Origin: Acidobacteriaceae bacterium
Lineage (GTDB): Bacteria; Acidobacteriota; Terriglobia; Terriglobales; Acidobacteriaceae
Direction of reading: 5' to 3'
Assembly: GCA_030041045.1 (NCBI GenBank)
Contig: JASHOQ010000105.1
Span: 1 to 51,140, forward strand
DNA length: 51,140 nt
The notes under the pieces were generated by a model. That model saw nothing but the letters and a program-made list of their open reading frames with translations, did no database searches and was not told the DNA's origin. Shown one piece after another: positions 28,103 to 36,501 of the stretch; the stretch's first letter is position 1; every line of letters starts with the position of its first letter. Both the position numbers and the translations under genes were made by a program.

Positions 28103-29154
28103 TCTTCTGTCTCCGCGCCGGTCGCGCGCCCTGCACTCCCGCCGCTCTTCGCCTTCAGCCTCGCCTCCAGTCTGTTCAGCCGCTTTACCAGTTCCGGCAG
28201 CCGCTGAAAGATGGCCACCGCGCGCAGCCACAGCTTGTTGTCGAAACCGGGCGAGCCCGAAATCATCTTGCCCGCCGGAATGTCGTGCGAAATGCCGGAC
28301 TGCGCGGTGAGAATCGCGCCATCGCCCACGCTGCAGTGGCCGGCAACGCCCACTTGCCCGGCAAGAATGGCGTTGTTGCCGATTACCGACGAGCCGGCCA
28401 ATCCCGTCTGCGCGCACAAGAGCGTGTTCTCACCCACGCGTGAGCCGTGCCCCACCTGCACCAGGTTGTCGATCTTGGTTCCGTCGCCGACCTCGGTAGC
28501 GCCCACCGTGGCCCGGTCTACGCACGCATTGGCCTGCACGTCGACGCGGCTGCCCAGCCGCACCGGTCCCGATTGCGGAATCTTCTCCCACGCGCCGGCG
28601 TCGTTCTTCGCAAATCCGAATCCGTCTGCGCCCACGATGGCGCCGTTCTCAAGCGTCACATCGTCGCCCAGCACGCAATTCTCGCGCACCACGGCATGCG
28701 CATGCGCAAAAAAACGGCTGCCCGCCTGCACGCCCGGATACAGCACCACGTGCGGCAGCAGCGTGGCCTGCGGGCCGAGCCGCACACCCGGCCCCACCAC
28801 CGCATAGGCGCCGATGTGCGCGCCCTCGCCGATCACGGCTGTCGGATCGACGATGGCCGTGGGATGAATGCCCGGCGCATATTGCGGCGGCTGATAAAAA
28901 AAAGCCAGCGCACGCGAGAACGCATGATAGGGATTCTTGATGCGCAGCGTGGCCGCCTCGATCTCCTGGAAATCCGGTTCCACCAGAACCGCGGCGGCGC
29001 GCGTGGTGCGCGCCAGCGCCGTGTAGCGCGGGTTGGCCACAAAGGTGATTTCCGAGGGTCCGGCCTCCTCAATTCCCTTGACGCCAGTGATCTCTCGATC
29101 CGCGTCGCCGCGCAGCTCCGCGCCCAGCCGGCTTGCCAGCTCGCCTAGCTTCAT
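28099..29154 (-). CDS. lpxD: UDP-3-O-(3-hydroxyacyl)glucosamine N-acyltransferase
   Basis: The third enzyme of lipid A synthesis, adding a 3-hydroxyacyl chain to the 2-amino group of UDP-3-O-acyl-glucosamine. The 351-residue protein has the N-terminal uridine-binding domain (EITFVANPRYTALARTTRA at 35-53) and then a left-handed beta-helix of hexapeptide repeats. The catalytic His is H236 in NLVQVGHGSRVG, and H273 in GVAGHCSVG is the second conserved His. A C-terminal helix follows. It proves a diderm envelope with lipid A. It lies 76 bases after nuoN and not in the usual lpxD-fabZ-lpxA cluster. Confidence 0.95.
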   Translation of the reverse strand: MKLGELASRLGAELRGDADREITGVKGIEEAGPSEITFVANPRYTALARTTRAAAVLVEPDFQEIEAATLRIKNPYHAFSRALAFFYQPPQYAPGIHPTAIVDPTAVIGEGAHIGAYAVVGPGVRLGPQATLLPHVVLYPGVQAGSRFFAHAHAVVRENCVLGDDVTLENGAIVGADGFGFAKNDAGAWEKIPQSGPVRLGSRVDVQANACVDRATVGATEVGDGTKIDNLVQVGHGSRVGENTLLCAQTGLAGSSVIGNNAILAGQVGVAGHCSVGDGAILTAQSGISHDIPAGKMISGSPGFDNKLWLRAVAIFQRLPELVKRLNRLEARLKAKSGGSAGRATGAETEE

Positions 29155-29230
29155 TGAGAAAATTGTAACGGAAGGCCGCAGAAACCAGAGCTTGCGTGCG
29201 CCGGCCAAAACAATTTCTTGATGCGCGTTC

Positions 29231-30766
29231 TTACTGCGCTGCCTGCGGCGTCGCCTGAATAATGGGTGAGAGTGGAGAGGATTGCACGCCGGGCGCCGGA
29301 GCCTGGAGCGTATGCGCGCCGGACTGTGCCGCGTGCAGGGTAGCGCCGGGCTTGATTCCCAGCACCAGCGTGGCCGCCACGGCCAGCAGCAGCGCCGCAC
29401 CCACGGCAATGCCGATTTCCGGCTTGGCCGGCGCAGCGCCTGCGGCCGACGGGGCAGCGGGTTGCGCGGCCACAACCGCCAGACGCAGATAATACGCCGC
29501 CGCGATGCCCGAGTTGAGCAGGCCGATGATGACAAGTGCCACTGCGCTCCCGTTCATGGGGCTCATGGCCGCGGTGAAGGAATAAAACTTGCCGAAAAAT
29601 CCGCCGGTAAAGGGAATGCCGATAAGCGAAATGAGGAAAAAGATCAACAGGCTGCCGAGCAGCGGCGCGCGGTAAATCAGCCCGCGGTAGTCGTCGATGA
29701 GCGGCAGTTTTTCGTCGTATCCGCTCACCAGCGTGATTACGGCAAAGACGCCGACGTTCATGGCAGCGTAGGCCGCGGCGTAGAAGCTGGCCGCGGCAAT
29801 GCCGAGGTCTCCGATGCCGGCAAAGGCCGCCAGCAGATAGCCCGCATGCGCAATCGAGGAGTACGCCAGCATGCGCTTCACATTCTGCTGCCGCAGCGCG
29901 GCCAGGTTACCCACGGTCATGGAGAGCACGGCCGCCACCCAGAGGAGCGGCGCCCATAGCGTGCGCAGGGAGGGCAGCATCTCGTAGACCACGCGCAGCA
30001 GCAGCGCAAAGGCCGCGACCTTGGGCCCGGTGGAGAGCAGCGCCACGACCGGCGAAGGCGCACCCTCGTAGACATCCGGCGTCCACACATGAAACGGCGC
30101 TGCGGAGACCTTGAAGAAAATCCCCACCAGCATCATGGCCAGAGCCGCCACGATCAACGCGTGATTCTCGTTCGCGGGCGCGAGAATTGCGATCTGGTAA
30201 ACCTGCGTGGTTCCCGTGGCGCCGAAGATCAGCGCGATCCCGTACAGAAGAAAAGCCGTGGCGAACGAGCCCAGCAGAAAATACTTGATCGCCGACTCCG
30301 GCCCGCGCCCCGTCTGTTTGCGATAGCCCGCAAGAACGTAAGTCGAGATCGAAGAAATTTCGAGCGCAATGAAAACCACCAGCAGCTCGACGGCCCCGGT
30401 AAGCAGGCACATGCCCACCGCGCCAAAGACGACAAGCGCATAGTACTCGCCCTGGTGATGGCTGTTGGCGGGCAGCGTGTCAAGCGAGAGCAGCAGCGCC
30501 ACCAGCACAATGCCGCAGATGAGAACATGAAAGAAGACGGTGAACGTGCTTGTCTCCACGGTGTCGAAAAAGCCCGTGCCCTCGGGCAGGGAAATCTGCC
30601 ACAGGCTCGCCCACAACGCCAGCGTCGTGCCCATCGCTGCGATCCATCCCAGCCAGCGCCGCGACCGCCTGGCCGCTAGCGAAGCGTCAATCAGCATCAC
30701 GGCCACGCCCGTGAGCGTGAGGATGACTTCAGGCATAATGCGGTCGATATCGGGAACGGGCGTCAC
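29231..30766 (-). CDS. nuoN: NADH-quinone oxidoreductase subunit N
   Basis: A 511-residue antiporter-like subunit of complex I with about 14 membrane helices, one of three proton-pumping subunits. The Mrp-type core is visible: EISSISTYVLAGY in helix 5, the helix-7 region with KYFLLGSFATAFLLYG, and QQNVKRMLAYSSIAHAGYLL near the middle. The C-terminus has a Pro/Gln-rich periplasmic or cytoplasmic tail. It overlaps nuoM by four bases. Confidence 0.96.
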   Translation of the reverse strand: MTPVPDIDRIMPEVILTLTGVAVMLIDASLAARRSRRWLGWIAAMGTTLALWASLWQISLPEGTGFFDTVETSTFTVFFHVLICGIVLVALLLSLDTLPANSHHQGEYYALVVFGAVGMCLLTGAVELLVVFIALEISSISTYVLAGYRKQTGRGPESAIKYFLLGSFATAFLLYGIALIFGATGTTQVYQIAILAPANENHALIVAALAMMLVGIFFKVSAAPFHVWTPDVYEGAPSPVVALLSTGPKVAAFALLLRVVYEMLPSLRTLWAPLLWVAAVLSMTVGNLAALRQQNVKRMLAYSSIAHAGYLLAAFAGIGDLGIAAASFYAAAYAAMNVGVFAVITLVSGYDEKLPLIDDYRGLIYRAPLLGSLLIFFLISLIGIPFTGGFFGKFYSFTAAMSPMNGSAVALVIIGLLNSGIAAAYYLRLAVVAAQPAAPSAAGAAPAKPEIGIAVGAALLLAVAATLVLGIKPGATLHAAQSGAHTLQAPAPGVQSSPLSPIIQATPQAAQ

Positions 30767-32304
30767 GGCTGGCCCTCCGTGTGCACTGACACAGGAAGCG
30801 AGTCCGGGCTCTGGGCAGCGCTGTGCATTGGCGAGGCCTGCGTTGCTTCCGGCTGCAGGCCGTCCTTCATCGTCCGGAACCAGTAAGACGGCGCCACACC
30901 CAGCACCAGCATGAGCACCACCAGCGGCGTCAGCGCCGCCAGCTCATTGAAGCGCAGATCGGATGCCGGCTTGCTCGCGGCCATCGTGCTCTCCGGCCCG
31001 TAGAACAGCCGCTGCACCAGGCTCAGCATGTACCCTGCGCTCAGAATTGTGCCCAGCGCCGCGGCCACGGCCCACCCCCTGCTCACGTCTGTAAATGTGT
31101 TCGAGAGAATCACGAACTCGCCCACGAACCCGCTCAAGAGCGGTAAGCCGATCATGGTCAGCGACGCAATCACAAAATAACTCGCCGTGCGCGGCAGTTT
31201 CGCCGCAAGCCCGCCGTAGGCGGCGATCTGGCTGGTTCCGTAGCGCGTGTCCAGCACTCCCAGCAGCACGAACATCCCGCCCTCCACAATGCCGAGACTG
31301 AGAATCTGGTAGACCGCGCCGTTCCATGCCGCCGGCGCGAGACCGTAGATGGCCAGCACCACCAGGCTGAAGTGGCTGACCGCGCCAAAGGCAAGTACTT
31401 TCCAGAAGTCGCGCTGCACCAGCGCCAGGCACGCGCCGTAAAGCACGCCAATGACCGCGAGCGCAATCATCAGCGGCGCGATGTGCCGCGCCTGGACGGG
31501 AAATAGCTCCACGTGGAAACGCAGGAGGGAATAGAGCCCCAGCTTGCCCGCGATCACCATCGCCAGCGCCACCGGGGCCTCGCTGAAGGCGTCGCCCAGC
31601 CAGCCGTGGAGGGGAAATACGGGAACCTTCACGGCGAAGGCGGCGAGAAAGGCGAGCGCAACCCAGAACAACGCCCGCGCCGGCAACGTATCATGGGCAA
31701 GATAGATCTGCAGGTTCACATAATCGAATGTGCCCGTGCGCGCGTAGAGCCACAAAATGCCCACCAGCAGCAGCGCCGAGGGAATGAATGTGAAGAGGAA
31801 AAACTTGAGGGCGGCCTTCGGCCCGTTTTTGCGCCCGTACATGGCGATGAGAATGGCCATGGGTACGAGCGACAGTTCCCAAAAGCCGTAGTAGATGATC
31901 AGATTCAGCGAGACAAACACGCCGTACATCGCCGTCTGCTGCACCAGGAAGAGCGAATAGTAAACCTTGCGCCGCGCTGTGATCGCATTCCAGCTCGCCA
32001 GCACGCCCACCGGCCCCAGCAGCCCGGTGAGCACCACCAGCCACAGGCTGAGCCCATCCACGCCCACGTGATAGGAGATCAGCGGATCGGCGATCCACGC
32101 CCGGTCGATCTCGAACTGAAATCCTTTCATGCCCGGCGCGAAATGCGCCGGCAGATGCAGCGTAAGCACGAAGCTGAAGAGCGTGACGATGAGCGCGAGC
32201 CAGTTGGGAGCCTTTCCGCGATCGGGCAGGATCGCGACCAGGATCGCTCCGGCAAGCGGAACCAGCAGAATCAGCGTGAGAATCGATTGGTCGAGTGCGT
32301 GCAT
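30763..32304 (-). CDS. nuoM: NADH-quinone oxidoreductase subunit M
   Basis: A 513-residue antiporter-like proton-pumping subunit, about 14 helices. Helix 5 carries the conserved Glu in FWELSLVPMAILIAMYG. The following loop has KAALKFFLFTFIPSALLL, and FPLHGWLGDAFSEAPVALAM is the helix 7-8 signature. The C-terminal part ends in a short hydrophilic tail. It lies between nuoL (four-base gap) and nuoN (four-base overlap). Confidence 0.97.
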   Translation of the reverse strand: MHALDQSILTLILLVPLAGAILVAILPDRGKAPNWLALIVTLFSFVLTLHLPAHFAPGMKGFQFEIDRAWIADPLISYHVGVDGLSLWLVVLTGLLGPVGVLASWNAITARRKVYYSLFLVQQTAMYGVFVSLNLIIYYGFWELSLVPMAILIAMYGRKNGPKAALKFFLFTFIPSALLLVGILWLYARTGTFDYVNLQIYLAHDTLPARALFWVALAFLAAFAVKVPVFPLHGWLGDAFSEAPVALAMVIAGKLGLYSLLRFHVELFPVQARHIAPLMIALAVIGVLYGACLALVQRDFWKVLAFGAVSHFSLVVLAIYGLAPAAWNGAVYQILSLGIVEGGMFVLLGVLDTRYGTSQIAAYGGLAAKLPRTASYFVIASLTMIGLPLLSGFVGEFVILSNTFTDVSRGWAVAAALGTILSAGYMLSLVQRLFYGPESTMAASKPASDLRFNELAALTPLVVLMLVLGVAPSYWFRTMKDGLQPEATQASPMHSAAQSPDSLPVSVHTEGQP

Positions 32305-32308
32305 CGTC

Positions 32309-34261
32309 TCAATGCCCTAGCCCGGTCCAGCCGCTCTGTGAGTGCAGGAGAGCTGGCCACAGCAAAAACACCACCAATACCGCTGCCGCTCCGGCAGCCA
32401 GCCACGCCGCATACGAACGCAGGTTGCCAGACTGCCAGCGCTGCAGAATTGCCCCGCCGAGTTGCGCAATGCCGCCCAGCAGCCACGCCGCCCCGCCCAG
32501 AATCCCTGCGTCGACCACCAAATTCAACAGATACTTCGAAACGCCCATCAGCCCCTTCACAAAAATCGCGTTGTAGATCTCGTCCACGTAGTATTTGTTG
32601 GCCACGAGCTTGTAGGCGCCGGGCATGGCCGCGGCCAGCCGCGCGGGCCGGTCCGTCTTCTTCGCGTAGAGTGAGTGCGCGATGAGCCAGCCCAGGAGCG
32701 CCACGGCCACCGCCACGCAGCTCAGAATCAGCTCGAGATGCGGCACCTGAGACTCATCGGTGTACGTGCCCAGCGTGGGCGCAAGAAACTCACCGATGCG
32801 CCCCAGCCCCTCGCCACGGCCGATCCATCCCCCGCAAATCGAAAGCGCGCCCAGGATGACCAGCGGCCCAAGCATGGACCAGGGGCCTTCATGCGGATGC
32901 GCCTCATGCGCGCGCGGTTCGCCGAAGAAGGTCATGTACCAGAGCCGGAACATGTAGAGTGCGGTGAGCAGCGCGGTCACCAGGCCGACGAACCACAGAA
33001 TCTCGCCGCGCGTGCCGTGGAGAAACGCGGCATAAAGAATCGCATCCTTCGAGTAGAACCCGGCGAAGGGCCAGATGCCGCAAATGGCGAACACAGCGGC
33101 CGTCATGGTCACGAACGTGATGGGAGTCTTCCTCCACAGCCCGCCCATCTTGCGCATGTCCTGCTCGCCGCCCAGTGCGTGAATCACGGAGCCCGCGGCA
33201 AGGAACAGCAGCGCCTTGAAGAACGCATGCGTCACCAGGTGAAAAATCGCCGCCGAGTACGCCGCTACACCGCAACCCAGAAACATGTAACCAAGCTGCG
33301 AGATGGTGGAGTAGGCCAGCACGCGCTTGATGTCGTTCTGCACCAGGCCCATGGTGGCGGCAAACAGCGCCGTGGCCGCGCCGATGACGGCCACCACGTT
33401 CAGCGCATGCGGCGAGCGCTCAAAAAGAAAATGCGTGCGCGCGATCATGTACACGCCCGCGGTGACCATGGTTGCCGCGTGAATCAGGGCGGAAACCGGC
33501 GTGGGGCCCTCCATGGCATCGGGCAGCCACACATAAAGCGGCAACTGCGCGCTTTTGCCCGTCGCGCCCACCAGCAGGCACAGACAGATGGTGGTGAGAG
33601 CGCCGCCCATCCATTCCGGATTGGCCGCCAGTTTGGCAGCAATTTCACTGAACGTGAGCGTGCCGAAATTGGCAAGCAGCAGAAAGATTCCGATCAAAAA
33701 GCCGAAGTCGCCTACGCGGTTGGCGATGAAGGCCTTCTTGCCTGCATCGGCCGCCGAGGTTTTCTGATACCAGAAACCGATCAGCAGATACGATGCCAGG
33801 CCGACGCCCTCCCAGCCCACGAACATCACCAAGACATTGCCGGCCAGCACCAGCGTGGTCATGAAGAAGAGAAACAGGTTCAGGTAACTGAAGTAGCGCG
33901 CGTAACCCTTGTCGCCGCGCATGTAGCCGACAGAGTAGATATGGATAAGAAAGCCCACGCCGGTAATGATCAAGAGCATGACGAGCGAAAGCTGGTCGAG
34001 GACGAAGCTGAAGTCGACGTGCAGCGGGCCTACGCTGATCCAGGGCATCGGGCAGGTCTCGACATAGGGCGAAGGGAAAACGGGACCGGTGCCATACAGG
34101 GCGATCGCATCGCGCACCACCAGCGCAAACGAAAGCAGGGGAGCCAGCAGCGCTACGGCGGTTACGACTCCCCGATGCAGCCGCGCGCCCAGGATTCCGT
34201 TGATCAGGAATCCCGCGAAGGGAAGAAGCGGAATGAGCCAGAGGTGAAATCGTACGTTCAT
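32309..34261 (-). CDS. nuoL: NADH-quinone oxidoreductase subunit L
   Basis: The 650-residue distal pumping subunit of complex I. It has the antiporter core ([20 protein letters not shown] around 135-155, [20 protein letters not shown] around 235-255) and a long C-terminal extension that includes the lateral helix, as expected from length. The ATG at 34261 overlaps the nuoK stop by four bases. The frame remains open upstream within nuoK but that part has no support. Confidence 0.97.
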   Translation of the reverse strand: MNVRFHLWLIPLLPFAGFLINGILGARLHRGVVTAVALLAPLLSFALVVRDAIALYGTGPVFPSPYVETCPMPWISVGPLHVDFSFVLDQLSLVMLLIITGVGFLIHIYSVGYMRGDKGYARYFSYLNLFLFFMTTLVLAGNVLVMFVGWEGVGLASYLLIGFWYQKTSAADAGKKAFIANRVGDFGFLIGIFLLLANFGTLTFSEIAAKLAANPEWMGGALTTICLCLLVGATGKSAQLPLYVWLPDAMEGPTPVSALIHAATMVTAGVYMIARTHFLFERSPHALNVVAVIGAATALFAATMGLVQNDIKRVLAYSTISQLGYMFLGCGVAAYSAAIFHLVTHAFFKALLFLAAGSVIHALGGEQDMRKMGGLWRKTPITFVTMTAAVFAICGIWPFAGFYSKDAILYAAFLHGTRGEILWFVGLVTALLTALYMFRLWYMTFFGEPRAHEAHPHEGPWSMLGPLVILGALSICGGWIGRGEGLGRIGEFLAPTLGTYTDESQVPHLELILSCVAVAVALLGWLIAHSLYAKKTDRPARLAAAMPGAYKLVANKYYVDEIYNAIFVKGLMGVSKYLLNLVVDAGILGGAAWLLGGIAQLGGAILQRWQSGNLRSYAAWLAAGAAAVLVVFLLWPALLHSQSGWTGLGH

Positions 34262-34578
34262 AGCTTCATCAGGTCGATGCGGTCCACGGCCAGCGTGGCC
34301 CGGGCGCGGAAGACGGCAATGATGATGGCCAGGCCCACCGCGGACTCGGCCGCGGCCACCATCATCACAAAGAAAACGAAGATCTGCCCCTTTACCGCGT
34401 GCCACTGGTAGGCGAAGGTGACAAAGGAGAGATTGACGGCGTTGAGCATCAGTTCAATGGACATGAAAACCGTAATCAGGTTGCGCTTGACGAGGAAGCC
34501 CACAACGCCCAGCGCGAAGAGCGCCGCGCTCAGCAGCAGGTACCACGCCAAAGGAACCTCGTGCGCCAGTGCGCTCAC
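34258..34578 (-). CDS. nuoK: NADH-quinone oxidoreductase subunit K
   Basis: A 106-residue three-helix subunit. The conserved Glu of helix 2 is in [15 protein letters not shown], and the second conserved Glu is in [14 protein letters not shown]; both belong to the central proton path. It overlaps nuoJ and nuoL by four bases each. Confidence 0.97.
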   Translation of the reverse strand: MSALAHEVPLAWYLLLSAALFALGVVGFLVKRNLITVFMSIELMLNAVNLSFVTFAYQWHAVKGQIFVFFVMMVAAAESAVGLAIIIAVFRARATLAVDRIDLMKL

Positions 34579-35150
34579 TTTGCGGCCGTCCTTTCCACGG
34601 CCGGCTCGTCGCCCTCCGTTTTGCGCGCCAGCACCACCGCGCCCAGAATGGCGATGAGAATCAGCACCGAGGTGACTTCAAACGGCAGCAGCAACTCGTG
34701 AAACAGCACTTGGCTCAACTGCGCCAGGTTCGAAGTGTCCTGCGCACCGGCCGCGGTCTCCACCGCGGTTTGCGCCGCGGCCAACCCCGCGCCCAGTTGC
34801 GCGGCGCCCAATCCCTGGATGCGCACAATCACCGTGGCCAGCAACGCCATCAGAACGGCGACCGCGGGAAATCCGATGAGCTTGGCCGCGCGGCTGCCCA
34901 TGGTGCGGTCTTCGCGCCCGGCGTTGAGCAGCATCACCACAAACACAAACAGCACCATGATGGCGCCGGCGTAAACAATGATCTGCGCAATGGCCAGGAA
35001 TTCGGCGCCCAGCAGCAGGTAAAGCACCGCCAGCGAGCTCATCACCACGATCAGGGAAAGCGCGCTGTTGATGGGATGGCTCTGCAGCAGGAGATTGATG
35101 GCTCCAGCGAGGCACAGTCCGGCAAAAATAAGAAATAGAATCAGGTGCAT
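34575..35150 (-). CDS. nuoJ: NADH-quinone oxidoreductase subunit J
   Basis: A 191-residue subunit with five helices; helix 3 has [19 protein letters not shown], the family's pi-bulge region. The start ATG at 35150 leads straight into the first helix ([17 protein letters not shown]). The frame is open to 35264, but the extra 38 residues are not like NuoJ. The 180-bp gap to nuoH is where nuoI normally lies; it contains no ferredoxin motif. A TACAAT (minus strand, 35269-35274) in the gap could be a local -10. Confidence 0.95.
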   Translation of the reverse strand: MHLILFLIFAGLCLAGAINLLLQSHPINSALSLIVVMSSLAVLYLLLGAEFLAIAQIIVYAGAIMVLFVFVVMLLNAGREDRTMGSRAAKLIGFPAVAVLMALLATVIVRIQGLGAAQLGAGLAAAQTAVETAAGAQDTSNLAQLSQVLFHELLLPFEVTSVLILIAILGAVVLARKTEGDEPAVERTAAK

Positions 35151-35330
35151 CAATTCACCGTTTTTTGGGGCCGCCGCATCCGTGGGCTGGAGCCGGTGTT
35201 CTACGCAGCGGCCGGTTGGGAGGTAGACGACAATCGCCTTTGGGGCCAGCGCCCGTTCAGCCATCCCGATTGTAAATGACTGCCCGCTCCGGAACCGGCC
35301 CTGAAGCGCGGCGGAGTTTGTCGAAGTTTC

Positions 35331-36377
35331 TCAGCGGTAAGCAAGCCACAAACTGGTTCCCACAATGTTCAGGATGGCCAGCGGCATGAGGTACCGCCAA
35401 CCGAAGTTCATCAGCTGGTCATAGCGGAAGCGCGGCAGCGTCCCCCGCACCCACACATACAAAAACAGGAAGCAGAAAACCTTGGCCACGAACCAGAAGA
35501 TCGAAAGCAGCGCGTTGACCAGGTTGTTTTCGACCGGACCCAGAAGATTGCCCCACGGGCTCGTCCATCCGCCCAGGAAAAGCAGCGTGGCCACGCAGCC
35601 CACGGTGATCATGTTGGCGTACTCGGCCATGAAGAACATGGCAAACTTCATGGAGCTGTACTCGGTGTGGTAGCCGCCGGTCAGCTCGCTTTCGGCCTCC
35701 GGCAGATCGAAGGGCGAGCGGTTGGTCTCGGCGTAGGCGGCCGTCAGGTAAATGAAAAAGGCAATGAACTGCAGCCCGCCAAAGATATTCCAGGTTGCAA
35801 TGCCTTTTTCCGCCTGCTGTTCCACAATCACGCGCAGGTTGAGCGAGCCGGCGCGCAGCACAATGCCTACGAGGGAAAGCCCCAGCGCCAGCTCGTAGCT
35901 GATGAGTTGCGCCGAGGAACGCAGCGAGCCGAGCAGCGAATACTTGTTGTTCGAAGACCACCCCGCGAGCGCCACGCCGTAAACGCCGATCGAGGTAATG
36001 CCCAGGATCACCAGCAGGCCGACGTTGATGTTCGAAATCTCAAACAGGTCGAGCCCGTGCGGTCCCGCGTTGGGCTCTCCGAAGGGAATCACGGCGATGG
36101 AGACCAGCGCGCAGGTGAGCGAGATGATGGGCGCGAGAAGATAAAGCGGCCGGTACACCGCTGTCGGGATCAGGTCTTCCTTGAGGAAATTCTTCGCGCC
36201 GTCCACCAGCGGCTGCAGCATACCGAAGGGACCCACGCGGCTTGGACCCCAGCGGTTCTGGATGCGGCCCACCAGCTTGCGCTCGAGCAGCACCGTATAG
36301 GCCACGCCCATCAGCAGGATCACCGTGACCACGGCAACCTTGACCACGCTCCAGAGAAAGAATTGGAGTAGCGTCAC
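35331..36377 (-). CDS. nuoH: NADH-quinone oxidoreductase subunit H
   Basis: A 348-residue membrane subunit with eight helices, forming the quinone-entry chamber with NuoD and NuoB. Conserved pieces include RIQNRWGPSRVGPFGMLQPL near 38, the acidic loop YAETNRSPFDLPEAESELTG near 213-232, and YSSMKFAMFFMAEYANM near 238. Residues 197-212 include FGGLQFIAFFIYLTA. It starts 124 bases after nuoG, with a palindromic repeat between. Confidence 0.97.
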   Translation of the reverse strand: MTLLQFFLWSVVKVAVVTVILLMGVAYTVLLERKLVGRIQNRWGPSRVGPFGMLQPLVDGAKNFLKEDLIPTAVYRPLYLLAPIISLTCALVSIAVIPFGEPNAGPHGLDLFEISNINVGLLVILGITSIGVYGVALAGWSSNNKYSLLGSLRSSAQLISYELALGLSLVGIVLRAGSLNLRVIVEQQAEKGIATWNIFGGLQFIAFFIYLTAAYAETNRSPFDLPEAESELTGGYHTEYSSMKFAMFFMAEYANMITVGCVATLLFLGGWTSPWGNLLGPVENNLVNALLSIFWFVAKVFCFLFLYVWVRGTLPRFRYDQLMNFGWRYLMPLAILNIVGTSLWLAYR

Positions 36378-36413
36378 CTGCGTTCAGCCTCTCTCATGCG
36401 TTGGTTCATCGCG

Positions 36414-36470
36414 GTCATCCTGAGCGTAGGCCGTTCGCCGCGGCGAACGACCGGGTCGAAGTCGAAGATC
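36414..36470. repeat. REP-like palindromic element between nuoG and nuoH
   Basis: GTCATCCTGAGCG at 36414 is followed by a perfect 18-bp palindrome, CGTTCGCCGCGGCGAACG (36432-36449), and GTCGAAGTCGAAGATC (36455-36470). GTCATCCTGAGCG...GTCGAAG is a motif I recall as a dispersed intergenic repeat in acidobacterial and deltaproteobacterial genomes. I see only one copy in this window. A strong hairpin here could affect the balance of nuo subunits downstream. Confidence 0.55.
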
Positions 36471-36501
36471 CGCCGCGGCGGGGGACCTGCTGCTGGGTCC
36501 G

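Noticed and set aside
35151..35330. A decayed nuoI in the nuoH-nuoJ gap
   Set aside because: No CxxCxxCxxxCP motif appears on the minus strand, and the residual open frame does not resemble a ferredoxin.
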